Positions 1-9,799 of a stretch of 64,000 bases of DNA are shown here, in pieces. The notes beneath the pieces were generated by a model. It worked only from the letters and a program-made list of their open reading frames with translations, had not been told where the DNA came from and searched no databases. Position numbers and translations under genes: made by a program. Origin of the DNA: Edaphochlamys debaryana (Eukaryota > Chlorophyta > Chlorophyceae > Chlamydomonadales); the NCBI GenBank assembly GCA_016858145.1, contig JAEHOE010000063.1, positions 248,001-312,000 of the forward strand, in the 5' to 3' direction. The number at the start of each line of letters is the position of its first letter. Position 1 is the first letter of the stretch.

Positions 1-3000
1 ACCAGGAGAGGATGGAGTTGGCCTGGTTGGCTGTGGAGGCGAAGTCCTGCTGCAGTCCCGCCAGGCGGTTCTGGTGGGTGGGTGGGGGCGGGTGGGGGCG
101 GGTGGGGGTGGGCGGGAAGAGGATCGCAATGAGGATAGCGAAGGGATAGAAGAGCACCGGAGGGTTCAGCGCGAGCAAAGCCGGTCAGCCACACGGCCAA
201 CTGAGCAGAGTGCTGGTGAGCAGCGCCGGCGAGCAGTGAAGTGCAGTGCAGTCAGCGTGCATGCATCACGGTGCGCTCGTCCGAGCGCTCTCCGTCAAAT
301 CCCCTGGCTGATTCCCCTCGCCTCCCACCCCTTGGGGAGCCCCCCCCAAACCCGCCCCCCTCCCCCCACCTGCATCTTGTCCAGCACCTGCTCCTCCTTC
401 TTTAGCGGCTCGGGGTTCGGCCCGCCCCACCACCACCTGGCAGGGGAGGGAGGGGGAGGGGGAGGGGAGGAGGGGTGTAGGATGAGAGGTGTAGGAAGAG
501 AGGAGTTGTGGTGCCGACCCCTCGTGCCAAGCCGCAGGGCCGGAAAGAGCTCCACGCAAGCATAACCGCGCCGTCGCTGAATCCCTTCGCTCGCTCCCCC
601 CGCCCGACCCTCCCGTGAATGCCCCCCCCACATACACACACCTGCTCCTGCAGGCGCTTGACGGTGGTGGTCTGCAGCTCCGTGGCGGAGGCCTGCTTCA
701 CGATCTTGGCCTGGGGGGGTGGGGGGAGACGGAGGAACTATCGGACCATTGGAGAGCGGGGGGGGGAGGGGACGGGTTGGAGAGGGGGGAAGCGGCGCTG
801 GAGGAGAAAGCTGGCCCCGGGGGGCCGGCCTTTGTCCCCTTAAGCCCCACCAGCCCGGTCTCGCCCTGCCTTGTCTCGCCCCAACGCTTCCAACCCCCAA
901 CCCACACACGCCCAGCTGCCACCAGCCCCCACCTCCAGATCGAACAGCCGCCCCGTCATGTCGCGCCACAGCCCCAGCGCCGAGGACAGCGCGTCGGGGC
1001 CCTGGCCGCCGCCGCCACCCGCCGCCGCGGCGGCGGGGGCGGGGGTGAGCTCCGAGCTGCCGCCGCGGCCGCCCGAGCCCGCGGGCGCGCCGCCGCGGCC
1101 CGAGCCGCCCGTGGAGGCGGCGGCGGGCACGGCAACCACCGCGGGGGCAGCCACGCTCGCCTCCAGGCCTAGCTTGATGTACCTGAGGTGAGGGGGAAGT
1201 CCAGCGCAGGTGAAGGGGGGCTTAAGCAAGGTTTTGGGGTCCTTTGGGGGGTCTTGCCGTGCGGCCAGCGCCTGCCGAGTGCGGCCGCCCGCTGCGCCCC
1301 GCCCACCGTGCCCAGGGCCGTGTGCCCCCTCCCTCGGGAGCCGGCCGTTATCTCCCCTCGCTCGGTTCAGTGCCCCAAGGACGGACGGACCTGTGCTTGA
1401 GCGCCTCATAGGCGGAGATGCGGGGGAAGGGCGAGTCGTTGACGAACGACACGCCGCCGTTGTCGTCCACCTGGTCGTTGGCGGTTGGGGGAGGCGGTTG
1501 ACCGTTGTGAGTTGGGGAGTTGATGTGGGTCGGGGCGAGCATGCGACAGGGATGACTCACTCCCACGCATCCCGGCCCCCACGCCCAGTACCCCGCCAGC
1601 TGCCAACCGCCCCCCCCACGACCCACCCCACCCCACCCCACCTGGATGTGGCGGGGAGCCAGAAGGGACTGAAGCAGCTCCCAGCCTGAGAGGCACCACG
1701 GTAGAGTTGGGGTAGGGGGGGGGCACGGATGAGGGAATGGGGGGCTCAGGGCACGAAAGCCCCTAGTTGCCGTGCCCTTCTGCCGTTCCCCTGGCCCCCG
1801 CCCCCCTCTCTTCCCCCCAAGGCCCCCACCCCATCCCACCCGCTCCGTCGTTGGCGTCCAGCAGTTCGCAGTCCTTGGGGTACAGGTTGGCCCCCTTGCG
1901 CCAGGCGGATAGGTCGTACTTGTACCTGACAGGGGGGGGGCAAGGGGAGGGGGTAGGGAAATGTGTAACTGAGCGGGATCAAAACGCCGAGGGGAGGGGC
2001 GAAAGGAGGGCGACAAGCGAAGCGCCCATGCTGTCCGCGTACTCGGCATTAGCCCCCGAGGCGGCAGGAGGGGCAGGCTGCTGGGCCGCGCCCCCGCCCA
2101 AAGACCTGGCCCCTGTCTCCATTCTCCCCTTTCCCCCCCCCCCCCGCCCGCCCCCCCCCCCCTCCCTCCGCACTTGGGTCCGCATGTGGTGTTGAAGGCC
2201 TTGAGCGCCCGGTCGTTGCGCATTGCGGGGATGGCCAGCTGCAACATCACCATGCCTTGGGGGGGGGGTGGAGGTAGGGGTTGGCGGAGCGCGTGGGGGG
2301 AAGCTTCCAACAGGAGATACCTACACCTCCGCCTCCACGGTGGCCACCCTTGCCAGGATGAAGCGAAACCCCCAACCACCGCATCACCTCCCGGCACGCG
2401 GGCCCCACCCTCCATCATCTCTTCACCCCCCCCCCCCTCACCCGCGGACCAGGTGTCGAAGCGGTCGGGCTTGTGCTTGGCCCAGAGCATGGGCGAGATG
2501 GCCAGCTTGAGCAGCCCCGCCTGCTTGGCGATGTGGGGGGAGTCGGTGGGGAGCACGTACTGCGGGGGGGCGGGGGGGAGGAAGGTGGGGAGGGGTGGTT
2601 GGGGCGGAGGAGAGAGCACGCTGCCGACCCAGATGGAATGTGCCCTACCTTTGGCTTAACAACCGCCCTCGCCCTCTCCCCCTCCCCCCTCCCCGCGGGA
2701 CACGCACCCTTTGCCCCTCTCCCCCCCCACACACACCGGCTCCGGGGGGCAGTAGTTGAGGTCCAGGATGGACTCCTCGGGCACGTAGTTGGTGCCGGTG
2801 CGCAGGTCGGCGCAGGCGCCCAGGTCAATGAGCTGGGGGGCAGGGGGAGGGGGGGAGGGAGGGAGGGGGGGGAGGGGGCAGGAGGGGAGGACAGTCAAGG
2901 GGGAAGGAGCGGATTTAGGTCACGGTGTTCCACCGCCTCGCCCTAAGCCCTCACCCCTGCCTTCCGACCCTTCCCCCCACCCCTAGTCCCCCTCCGTTCC

Positions 3001-3064
3001 CCCCACCCCTAGCTCCCCCACCTTGAACCTCCGGGTGCTGTCCGCCAGGATGATGTTGAGCGGC
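1..3064 (-). pseudogene. Truncated tandem copy of the STN-type kinase gene (exons 5-15 equivalent)
   Basis: This segment matches the kinase gene at about 15842-18965 in the same order and strand, exon for exon and through most intron sequence, so it is a duplicated block. It begins inside the equivalent of exon 15 (1-70) and ends in the equivalent of exon 5, just after the PLNIIL residues of the catalytic loop. It therefore lacks the transit peptide, the glycine loop, the catalytic lysine and the HRD motif. The exon-14 equivalent (370-436) is 67 nt instead of 66 because of one extra base near 400-415; this shifts the frame and destroys the coiled-coil segment. Other exons ([25 protein letters not shown] segments) remain open and nearly identical, so the duplication is recent. 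The left end lies outside the window. I infer a non-functional copy; an assembly artefact is the main alternative. Confidence 0.85.
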
Positions 3065-3556
3065 CCGCCTCGCGGCCCGGCCATCCCAGTCATTAGTCAC
3101 CACCCAGTCACTCACGGTCCCTTGTGCCCCCCTCCCTCCCCCTCCCCCCACAAGCCCACCTTGAGCGCCGCCGCCAGGTCTCCAGCCACCCGCGCCGCCA
3201 GTCCCGTGAAGCCGAGGGAGGACTTGATCACCTGCGCAGCGCCCTCCACCAGGGCCTCCCCGCTGGCGGCCTGGGCGGGCGCCGCCGGCGGCGGAACCAC
3301 GGGCAGATCCACGGATCCGCCTGCCGTACGGCCGGCCTTGGAGCCGGAAGACGAACCGCCGGACGCCGCCGCGGCGCCAAAGATCGAGCCGTTGTTGTTG
3401 CTAGGGGCGGCGGCGTTGTTGGCGCCGCCGCCGAAGAAGCCGCCGGAGCGGGGGGAGGTGGCGCGGGGCGGGTTGGCGGCGGCGGCGGCGGCAGCCGCGG
3501 CGGCGGCCTCTGCCGCCCCCTTCTCCTGAGCGGCCTTCTCGAGGGCGGCCTTATCT
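3065..3556 (-). pseudogene. Displaced fragment of kinase exon 20 and its following intron
   Basis: This block matches about 13125-13617 of the kinase gene: part of intron 20 followed by the 3' half of exon 20, including the [12 protein letters not shown] and [20 protein letters not shown] tracts and the donor after LAAALK. It is fused directly to the exon-5 fragment at about 3064/3065, although exons 5 and 20 lie 5 kb apart in the full gene. An in-frame loss of four residues in the [10 protein letters not shown] run is visible. The other end breaks off inside exon 20 at 3556, where unrelated sequence begins. It is a rearrangement product, not an exon in a working context. Confidence 0.8.
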
Positions 3557-3701
3557 AGATTGCAGCCTCCTGTAACGTCCGTACAACCGTACAACCGTGC
3601 CACTGGCGTTGGCAAGTCCACTCTGCACCCAACCAACTCGTCCTGACAGGCACGCGTGACAACACTCCCGGCGGCTACAGGCCAACAACTTACGCGCACC
3701 C

Positions 3702-4775
3702 CTAGCGCCCACTCCACAGAGCAGCGTTGGCTCGCGTTCCCCTGCCTCCAGACCCAAGGCAGCACAGCCATCGGTTCCGCACCCGGGCTGCTGGGGGCTG
3801 AGCACCGGTCACAGGCTGCTGTCGGCCAGGCCCCTGCAGCAGAGGCTGGGGGCCGGTCACCGGCGGCTGCGGCTGGGGACCGAGTGCCAGCGGCGGCTGG
3901 GGACCGGGTGGCGGCGGCGGCTGGGGACCGAGTGGCGGCGGCGGCTGGGGACCGAGCGCCAGCGGCTGCGGCTGGGGACCGAGCGCCAGCGGCTGCGGCT
4001 GGGGACCGAGCGCCAGCGGCTGCGGCTGGGGACCGGGTGGCGGCGGCGGCTGGGGACCGAGCGCCAGCGGCTGCGGCGTGGCAGCGGCACCTGAGACTGG
4101 CCCCCGTGGCGCAGCCGCCGCGAGCTCTGCCGTCCCCGCCGCGGCCCCCTCCGCATCGACAGCAGGCGGCAGCGCTGGCGGGGCAGTGTCCCCTGAGACC
4201 GGCGCCCGGCTGGTCTCACTCGAAGCCCACGATTGGGCTGCACTGGAGCTGGGGGGCCCGCCAGCATCCCCGGCCACAAGAGTCGATCTGATGGCCACTG
4301 AGCTGGCTTCGCCACCCTGCGCGGCAATGTCCGCTGCGCCGTGCAGGGGCGGCAGGGGCAGGGGCGTGCTGAGCAGCGCTTGCACCGCGGCCTCAAGCAC
4401 GCTTGCCAACGCCCGCCGCCACGGCCGCGGCCTGAACCGCGCAGCAACACGCTGACATGCGGCGCTTTCGTCTGCGTTGAGCTGGTGGTGATATCTTTCC
4501 ACCTCATCCCGGCTTGCGTTTCGCGATGGCTCCTCCGGATACTCGGCTGGCTCGCCAAGAACTCGCAGCCAGTGCAGGAGCCGTTCACGTTGCCCCAGAG
4601 CTTGCCTGCTCCCAGGGCTTGCTGCCTGGTCGCGGCGACCCCTCCGCTCCATCTTAAATGCTGGTAAGGCTAGAGTGCATGCGCGGGTCTCATCGATGGG
4701 CGTGAGAACGCTCAGCGTTTGCGACGAGGCCTTGTGCGACCAAACAGTGCTGCGCGGAACCTTGGACCGGCCCAT
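3702..4775 (-). CDS. Hypothetical protein with Pro/Gln-rich tandem 9-residue repeat
   Basis: I do not recognise this protein. The open frame continues upstream to 5063, but the ATG at 4775 (MGRSKVPRSTVWSHK...) is the more natural start and gives about 357 residues. The N-terminal half is charged and of ordinary complexity (for example RDEVERYHHQLNADES and WRRALASVLEAAVQALL). The C-terminal half carries about eight copies of a 9-residue unit of the type GPQPQPLAL, encoded by the 27-bp repeat at 3850-4078. It sits in repeat-rich DNA next to the broken kinase copy. It may be a transposon-derived or orphan gene, or simply a chance frame in GC-rich DNA. No intron or promoter signal was convincing. 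Confidence 0.3.
   Translation of the reverse strand: MGRSKVPRSTVWSHKASSQTLSVLTPIDETRACTLALPAFKMERRGRRDQAASPGSRQALGQRERLLHWLRVLGEPAEYPEEPSRNASRDEVERYHHQLNADESAACQRVAARFRPRPWRRALASVLEAAVQALLSTPLPLPPLHGAADIAAQGGEASSVAIRSTLVAGDAGGPPSSSAAQSWASSETSRAPVSGDTAPPALPPAVDAEGAAAGTAELAAAAPRGPVSGAAATPQPLALGPQPPPPPGPQPQPLALGPQPQPLALGPQPQPLALGPQPPPPLGPQPPPPPGPQPPLALGPQPQPPVTGPQPLLQGPGRQQPVTGAQPPAARVRNRWLCCLGSGGRGTRANAALWSGR
3850..4078. repeat. 27-bp tandem repeat (GGGACCGAGCGCCAGCGGCT unit)
   Basis: About eight to nine imperfect copies of a 27-bp unit containing GGCTGGGGACCG alternate GCGGCTGCGGCT with GTGGCGGCGGCG inserts. The period is a multiple of three and encodes the GPQPQPLAL-type repeat on the minus strand. 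Confidence 0.8.
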
Positions 4776-6895
4776 CCTCGCGCGCCTTGGTCGTGTCGCG
4801 CTGATACTACCTGGAATATCTGGTAATACCTCGAATTCGGCGCTCGGCCTGCCCGGCTGCGTACGCCCTGTACGGCGGGCCCTGGGAACCGCGACTCCGC
4901 CACCGGGACCCCTGGGACAGCGCCACCGGGACAGCGCCCCCCAGCCGGTGGAGGCGAGGCCCCTCCCTTGCCCTTGCGAGGCCCCTGGCCGCCTGCCGCG
5001 CGCCTTCGCCCGCCTGCGGGGTGTTGACGCACGGCCCGGACGGTGTCTCCTTCCACCCCCCACGCACCAAACTGGTTGCTTTCTGGGTTCTTCTTCGTTT
5101 TACGTTTGGACAATGCAGAGAGGCGGCCTAAAACACCCGTTCGGACCTGGGGCGCAAGGCCCACGCAGGCAGCTATGAGGCCTTGCAGCCGCCGCCGCTA
5201 GCTGGTTCAAACCCCTACATTGCGCATGACCTGTGTGCATGACCGAGGAAGGTCCCGGCTCCCCCTTGCGGTCAGGAGGGGCGCAACGGAGCAAGCGCTG
5301 AGGCCGGCTGCGACAGGCGCCATCGCCCTCGGGCCGAGAAGGCCAGGGCTCATTCCAAAATGTAAGGGCAAGGTGGCAAGACTTGGAGCCAAGCTGATTG
5401 AGGACCGAGAACCCTGCAGCGCCAGATTTACATAGACTTGCGTTTGAGCGGTGGTCCGTCCAGTCCCCGCCGGCCCGGGATCTCAACGGAGCAGTGCGGC
5501 ACCCCGATCACGGCTTAGGGAGGGGTGTAAAAGGCCGCCCTCAGCGCATAGTCGATATAACAAGTTTACACTCAAACCCCCAAGCAACCCAAGAATCCAA
5601 ACCCAGGCTCCCTAAGCGCTCTCCTATAGAGCTAATCCAGCTCTGCTCTTAGCGGTGAAGCGAAGGACTGATCACCCCCAGCTTCCGACGGTGCCCTTAT
5701 AACCAAACACACCCCTCTTCCCCGCTTCCCCTCCAGTCACTCCTCAGCCCCAGCCATACCCACACGCTTCCCCCTTCACCCCCATCCACAACACTCCTCT
5801 CCCAACACAACACACACCCTTACACACTCTTCCCCTCACAAGGCACAGTAGGGTTACAGGTGTAGGCCAGCCTACCTGTCTCCCCGTTAGCGCAGAAGCT
5901 CAGGCTAACCCCAGGCCCCGGTTACGCCCTCTCTTGCTTGCAGGCGGTCGCTCCCCTGTCCAAGCCCCCCTGTTCAAGAACCCCTTTCAAGCAGCGTCCA
6001 GGCCCCCCTGTTTAAGGACCCCTCTCAAGCTGGGTCCGAGCTTGAGGCGCCCCAGGCTTAGGCACCAGCGGCTGCCTTCCCGGCCCCGCCCCTTTACTCT
6101 TGCAGGTCAGCGCGAGCTCAGCCTCGGCCCTGCCCCCAGGCTTACAGCGGCACACCCCAGCCGAAGCGGCGGTTAAGACCCCCGGCTCGGGCCCCCGCAT
6201 TGCGCAGAATCAGCGCATCCTTAAGGTTCCCCCGGTTCGTGTGAGTTCAGCCTCCGATCCGGCCCGTGACCCCTTACTCTTGGTAGCCCAGCACAGTCCC
6301 TGTTAAGCTACTCGTGCACACATTTGTGCCCGCAGGAGGCAGGACAAAGCTAGCCAGCCCCTGCCCAGGCACCATCAGCACTCGCAGAAGCGGCGACGAA
6401 GATCCCCTGCTTGTGCCCTGACAGTCAGCCCGCCAGGCCCCGTCCAAGTAGTCCGTGTCTGCCCCTTAGAGACAGCAAAGCACCGACTTTCCCACAGCTC
6501 AGCCACACTCGGTACCCGGCTAGAGCCAGACACAGCCCGACCCACATAGGTCCGGTCCCTAGAAGCAATCCAACACAGCCCAAGGAGCCGAGCGCCAGCG
6601 AGGCCCGGTCCTTGCTTTGAGGTAGCAAGGTCTTTCCGTGTATCCTTGCTTGCCCCCTTCCTTGGCCCGCAGGTCAGTCAGCCCTTCACGACCTGTTTGA
6701 GTGCCCCTGCAGGCCCTTGCCCAGGTGTGCGCGTAATCCCAACGCTTCCGCTCATACCCCACACATCCGAGGCCAGTGCGAAGCTCCCCTCTTTGCCTGC
6801 CCTCGTGCTTAGCTCCGCAGGACAAGCAGTGTGCTGTGTCCCCTTACATGGCACCTGTGCACTTTAGAGGCTCAGCTAACGGTCCAAGGGCGCGA
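4776..6895. other. Intergenic stretch, no gene supported
   Basis: Only short, inconsistent open frames occur here. From about 5690 to 5840 the + strand is pyrimidine-rich. A roughly 40-bp imperfect tandem duplication lies at 5966-6042 (CCCCCCTGTTCAAG-type units). I see no tRNA, no spliced exon pattern and no transposase. Confidence 0.5.
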
Positions 6896-7288
6896 GTCAC
6901 AGCCAGTGTTGCTATCTTGTTTCGATTTCACGAATAAGTTTACGTTGGTTTTCCCTTGGAATCCACGTAAAAGTTCTGTCCGCCAAAGAACTTTGGGGCT
7001 CCGCGCCGCCCAAGAGTTCTGGGTCCAGGGCCAGCCCGGGGGGTGAGGAATGGGAAACGGGGACGAGCTCGGGGGGTGGGGGCCCTTGAGGACTGCTGAG
7101 GGGTCAGTGAAAGGCTGTGTGCCACAATGCGCCGGCCGCCAAAGGCAGGGTTGTGGCGGGCGCATGGGGGCCTGGGCGCGGCAGGTGTCCGCACTAGCCA
7201 CGAATCCGAACTCAAAGGGGTCCTGGACGTAACAAGATCTGGGATTTCCGAAACCATCGCCACGGAAGATAGCAACACTGGTCACAGC
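6896..7288. mobile_element. Nonautonomous hAT-type MITE, 377 bp, with intact TIRs and 8-bp target duplication
   Basis: The element spans 6904-7280. Its ends are a perfect 15-bp inverted repeat: CAGTGTTGCTATCTT at 6904-6918 and its reverse complement at 7266-7280. The flanks are an exact 8-bp direct repeat, GTCACAGC, at 6896-6903 and 7281-7288. An 8-bp target duplication together with a terminal CAGTG is characteristic of the hAT superfamily. The interior has no transposase frame, so it would need a partner element. Its ends match the larger element at 24596-25677, which makes it part of a family. Confidence 0.9.
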
Positions 7289-9799
7289 AAGCAACAGTGC
7301 GGGAGCCAGGAAGTGCGCGCCTGTGGCACTGGTAAAGCCGGCGGCAAGCCCGCGGCAAGGGCTGATGCTGCCGGGGCGATGCCTCTGGGGCGGCCAGGCC
7401 CCCCGGGCGGTACCGGAAGTGGTCGAGAGGGGGACGGGCCGTTGCGCAGTGGACATACAGCGGAGGGGGCGATGAGGGCTTTAGTGTTGGGCCGTGCGGC
7501 CACAGCCGCGGCCGGGGCCGGTGGCGTGCCCTGCAAGACCCGCCATCGCGGGAGTGTGGGGTGCAGCCGAGGAGGTCTGGGGATGCAGGGGGGGGTGGTG
7601 AAGGGGGTGGGGTGAGGGGGTGAGTGCAGTGGGGGTTACAGTACGCCGTTGTCGACGTGGGGGTTCGCGCATGCCGGTTGGTCGCACTGTCGGCCTCGAC
7701 CACACACGCTCCTGGAGCTTCGCGTTGGGGGGGCGGCAAGGGGGGCCGCTGTGTAGCGAGGCCGAGGCGTGGCCTGGGGACTGACCGATGCACTGGAGGT
7801 AGGGGGTGCCCCGACGGAGGAACACGAGCTGTTAGTGGGCGGCCCGGCGGCGCTCTTGGAAGGAGTACCGGAGAGGCACCAGTCCGCTGTGGTCCGGGGT
7901 GGTCCCTGCTCTCTGAGTACGGTGCAGCGGGCTTCCGGTACCGGCGCAGAAATACTCCTGGTCTGAGACCGTCGGGTTGGCCGGCATGTCAACTGCGCGG
8001 AGTGTATGCCGACCGGCCTTGGGCGACCCTGTGCATTTCCGCACCCCGAGCTTCTGGGGCTCGTCACCTGCTAGTCGTTGCAACTGCTCCCCTGCTTTCT
8101 TCCTCTGTTGGGAGAGGGGCGGAGATGCAGGCGTGCTACGATGCCTACATGAGGGGGCACCCTGCCGCCGCCCCGCGTCTCCCGGCATGCACCATACTGC
8201 CCATACACCTACCAACCGCTGTCAAAGTAACAGCTCACAACTCATCAGCCCGCGCCGCTACAAACATGGACTTCAGACATCGCATGGCGCCGCTGCTGCT
8301 GCTGTGCTCTTTCGCGGCTATTCCTGGCCCTCCCTCCAGCCAGGCCGCTCGGTGCTGCCGTGCGCTCGGGACCCGCACGGCGTGTTGCTCTTCTGCCGTG
8401 CGCCCGCCGCACCTTCGTGACTTGCTCTACGATAAAGATACTGCATCCTCAATGACTCGCGCACAATGTATATAGGGCGCCAACGCTGCATCAATAGCGC
8501 CAGCCGAAAGCCGCAATCTGGAGTGGAAGGTAAACGGTATGGGGCAACAACAGCACCCCCGGCACCACCCTCGCGCCAATACAACCGCGTCTAGCTAGGA
8601 TCAAAGACGTCCACACGAGCATCCCTCTGGGTACAGGTACGCTGGACCCAATTTACATGACGACGTCTCAAGGGTAAGGTCGACACGCCACGAAATAAGG
8701 CTACTGTGGCCCATGCCCAACACAACCGCACAAACACATCCGCGGCTTGCAGATCCACTCCGTCTCTCCATCGCCCCGGATCCGGCAAAACATGCGGGGG
8801 CAGTTAGTTGACACATGTTAGTTACGCTACGGCCTCTCGGCAAAATGGCTGGATGGTCGGGCCTAGGTGGTTGAACGCATCTTCGGACGATCCGATATGT
8901 AACTTCGCGTGTCGAGGGTCCCTCCAGTACGATAACCGATGAGGAAAGGCAAAGGACAGACCCAGTAGCGCCGTCCCTTGTCAAACTTTGAGAGGAATCA
9001 GCAACCCTCAGCCCTCTAAGCGGGCGATGACCCATACGGAATGGGCGCCCCCTGTTTCTATATCGAGTGGAATAGTGTCAACCCGCCCCTGCCGCAATAA
9101 GTGAAGTCATGGCTTTGCTTTGGCTCTTTCGTCCCTCACGCCACGCAATTCTGCAAACGCAAACCCCGCTTCCCCCCAAACTTCAGACGACCCCCCAACG
9201 TCGATAGAGTACCAGTACGCTCTCCCAAGCCGAAGGTATCCGCCCCACCCTCGCAGCTGTTGAACTAAGCATACGCCACCCACCACCCCCTCCACCGTAC
9301 GTCCTGGGAACAAACCACTGTGTCACACACGACCAGAACACACACCCCTGCGCCCCATCCCACCAGAGGTCTACACAAGGGCTGGACGACTGTGGCGCCC
9401 CCCCCCCCCTGCCCCCCCTTGATCCATGCTCCCCCACAACCCCATCCCGCCTGAAGCGGCGTCGCTAGGCCCTGTCGCAAGCGAACCCAACCTCTGCGCT
9501 CTCCTCCGTGTTGCGTGGGGTACGGGCTCCCGCCCTCTCGCCCTCAGCTTGGGGCGCAGCGCCTAGCGCCAGCGCCGGCCGCGGGCCTGCGGGCAGGGAA
9601 GGGCGGGGATGGGAGGGTGAGCCCAGACGAGGGATCCGCAACGGGGCAGAGCAGCAGCATGTAGCTGAGGGTGAAAGAACGAGGGCGACGGGTCAGGGCA
9701 ACAGCAACAGCAACAGGCGCTGCTCCCGGTCCCAGCAAGTTCCTCGCCTCCCCTCTCCCATGTCCCACCCGCCTTCCGCCCACCCCCGCGCCTTCCACC
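7289..9799. other. Intergenic stretch downstream of the kinase gene
   Basis: No protein or RNA gene is supported. About 8200-9480 has visibly lower GC than its surroundings. A TATATAG string occurs near 8468, but no convincing coding unit follows. A 283-codon frame at 7624-8475 looks like chance. The 3' UTR of the kinase gene should lie just below 9800; I found no clear TGTAA-type polyadenylation signal there. Confidence 0.45.

Noticed and set aside
1348..2619. 423-codon minus-strand frame across the kinase copy
   Set aside because: It reads through both exons and introns of the duplicated kinase, with Pro-rich translation of C runs; chance openness rather than a gene.
7624..8475. 283-codon plus-strand frame, including a secretion-signal-like start near 8268
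   Set aside because: No splice pattern, poor composition and several competing frames on the other strand; the hydrophobic run is too short to carry a call.
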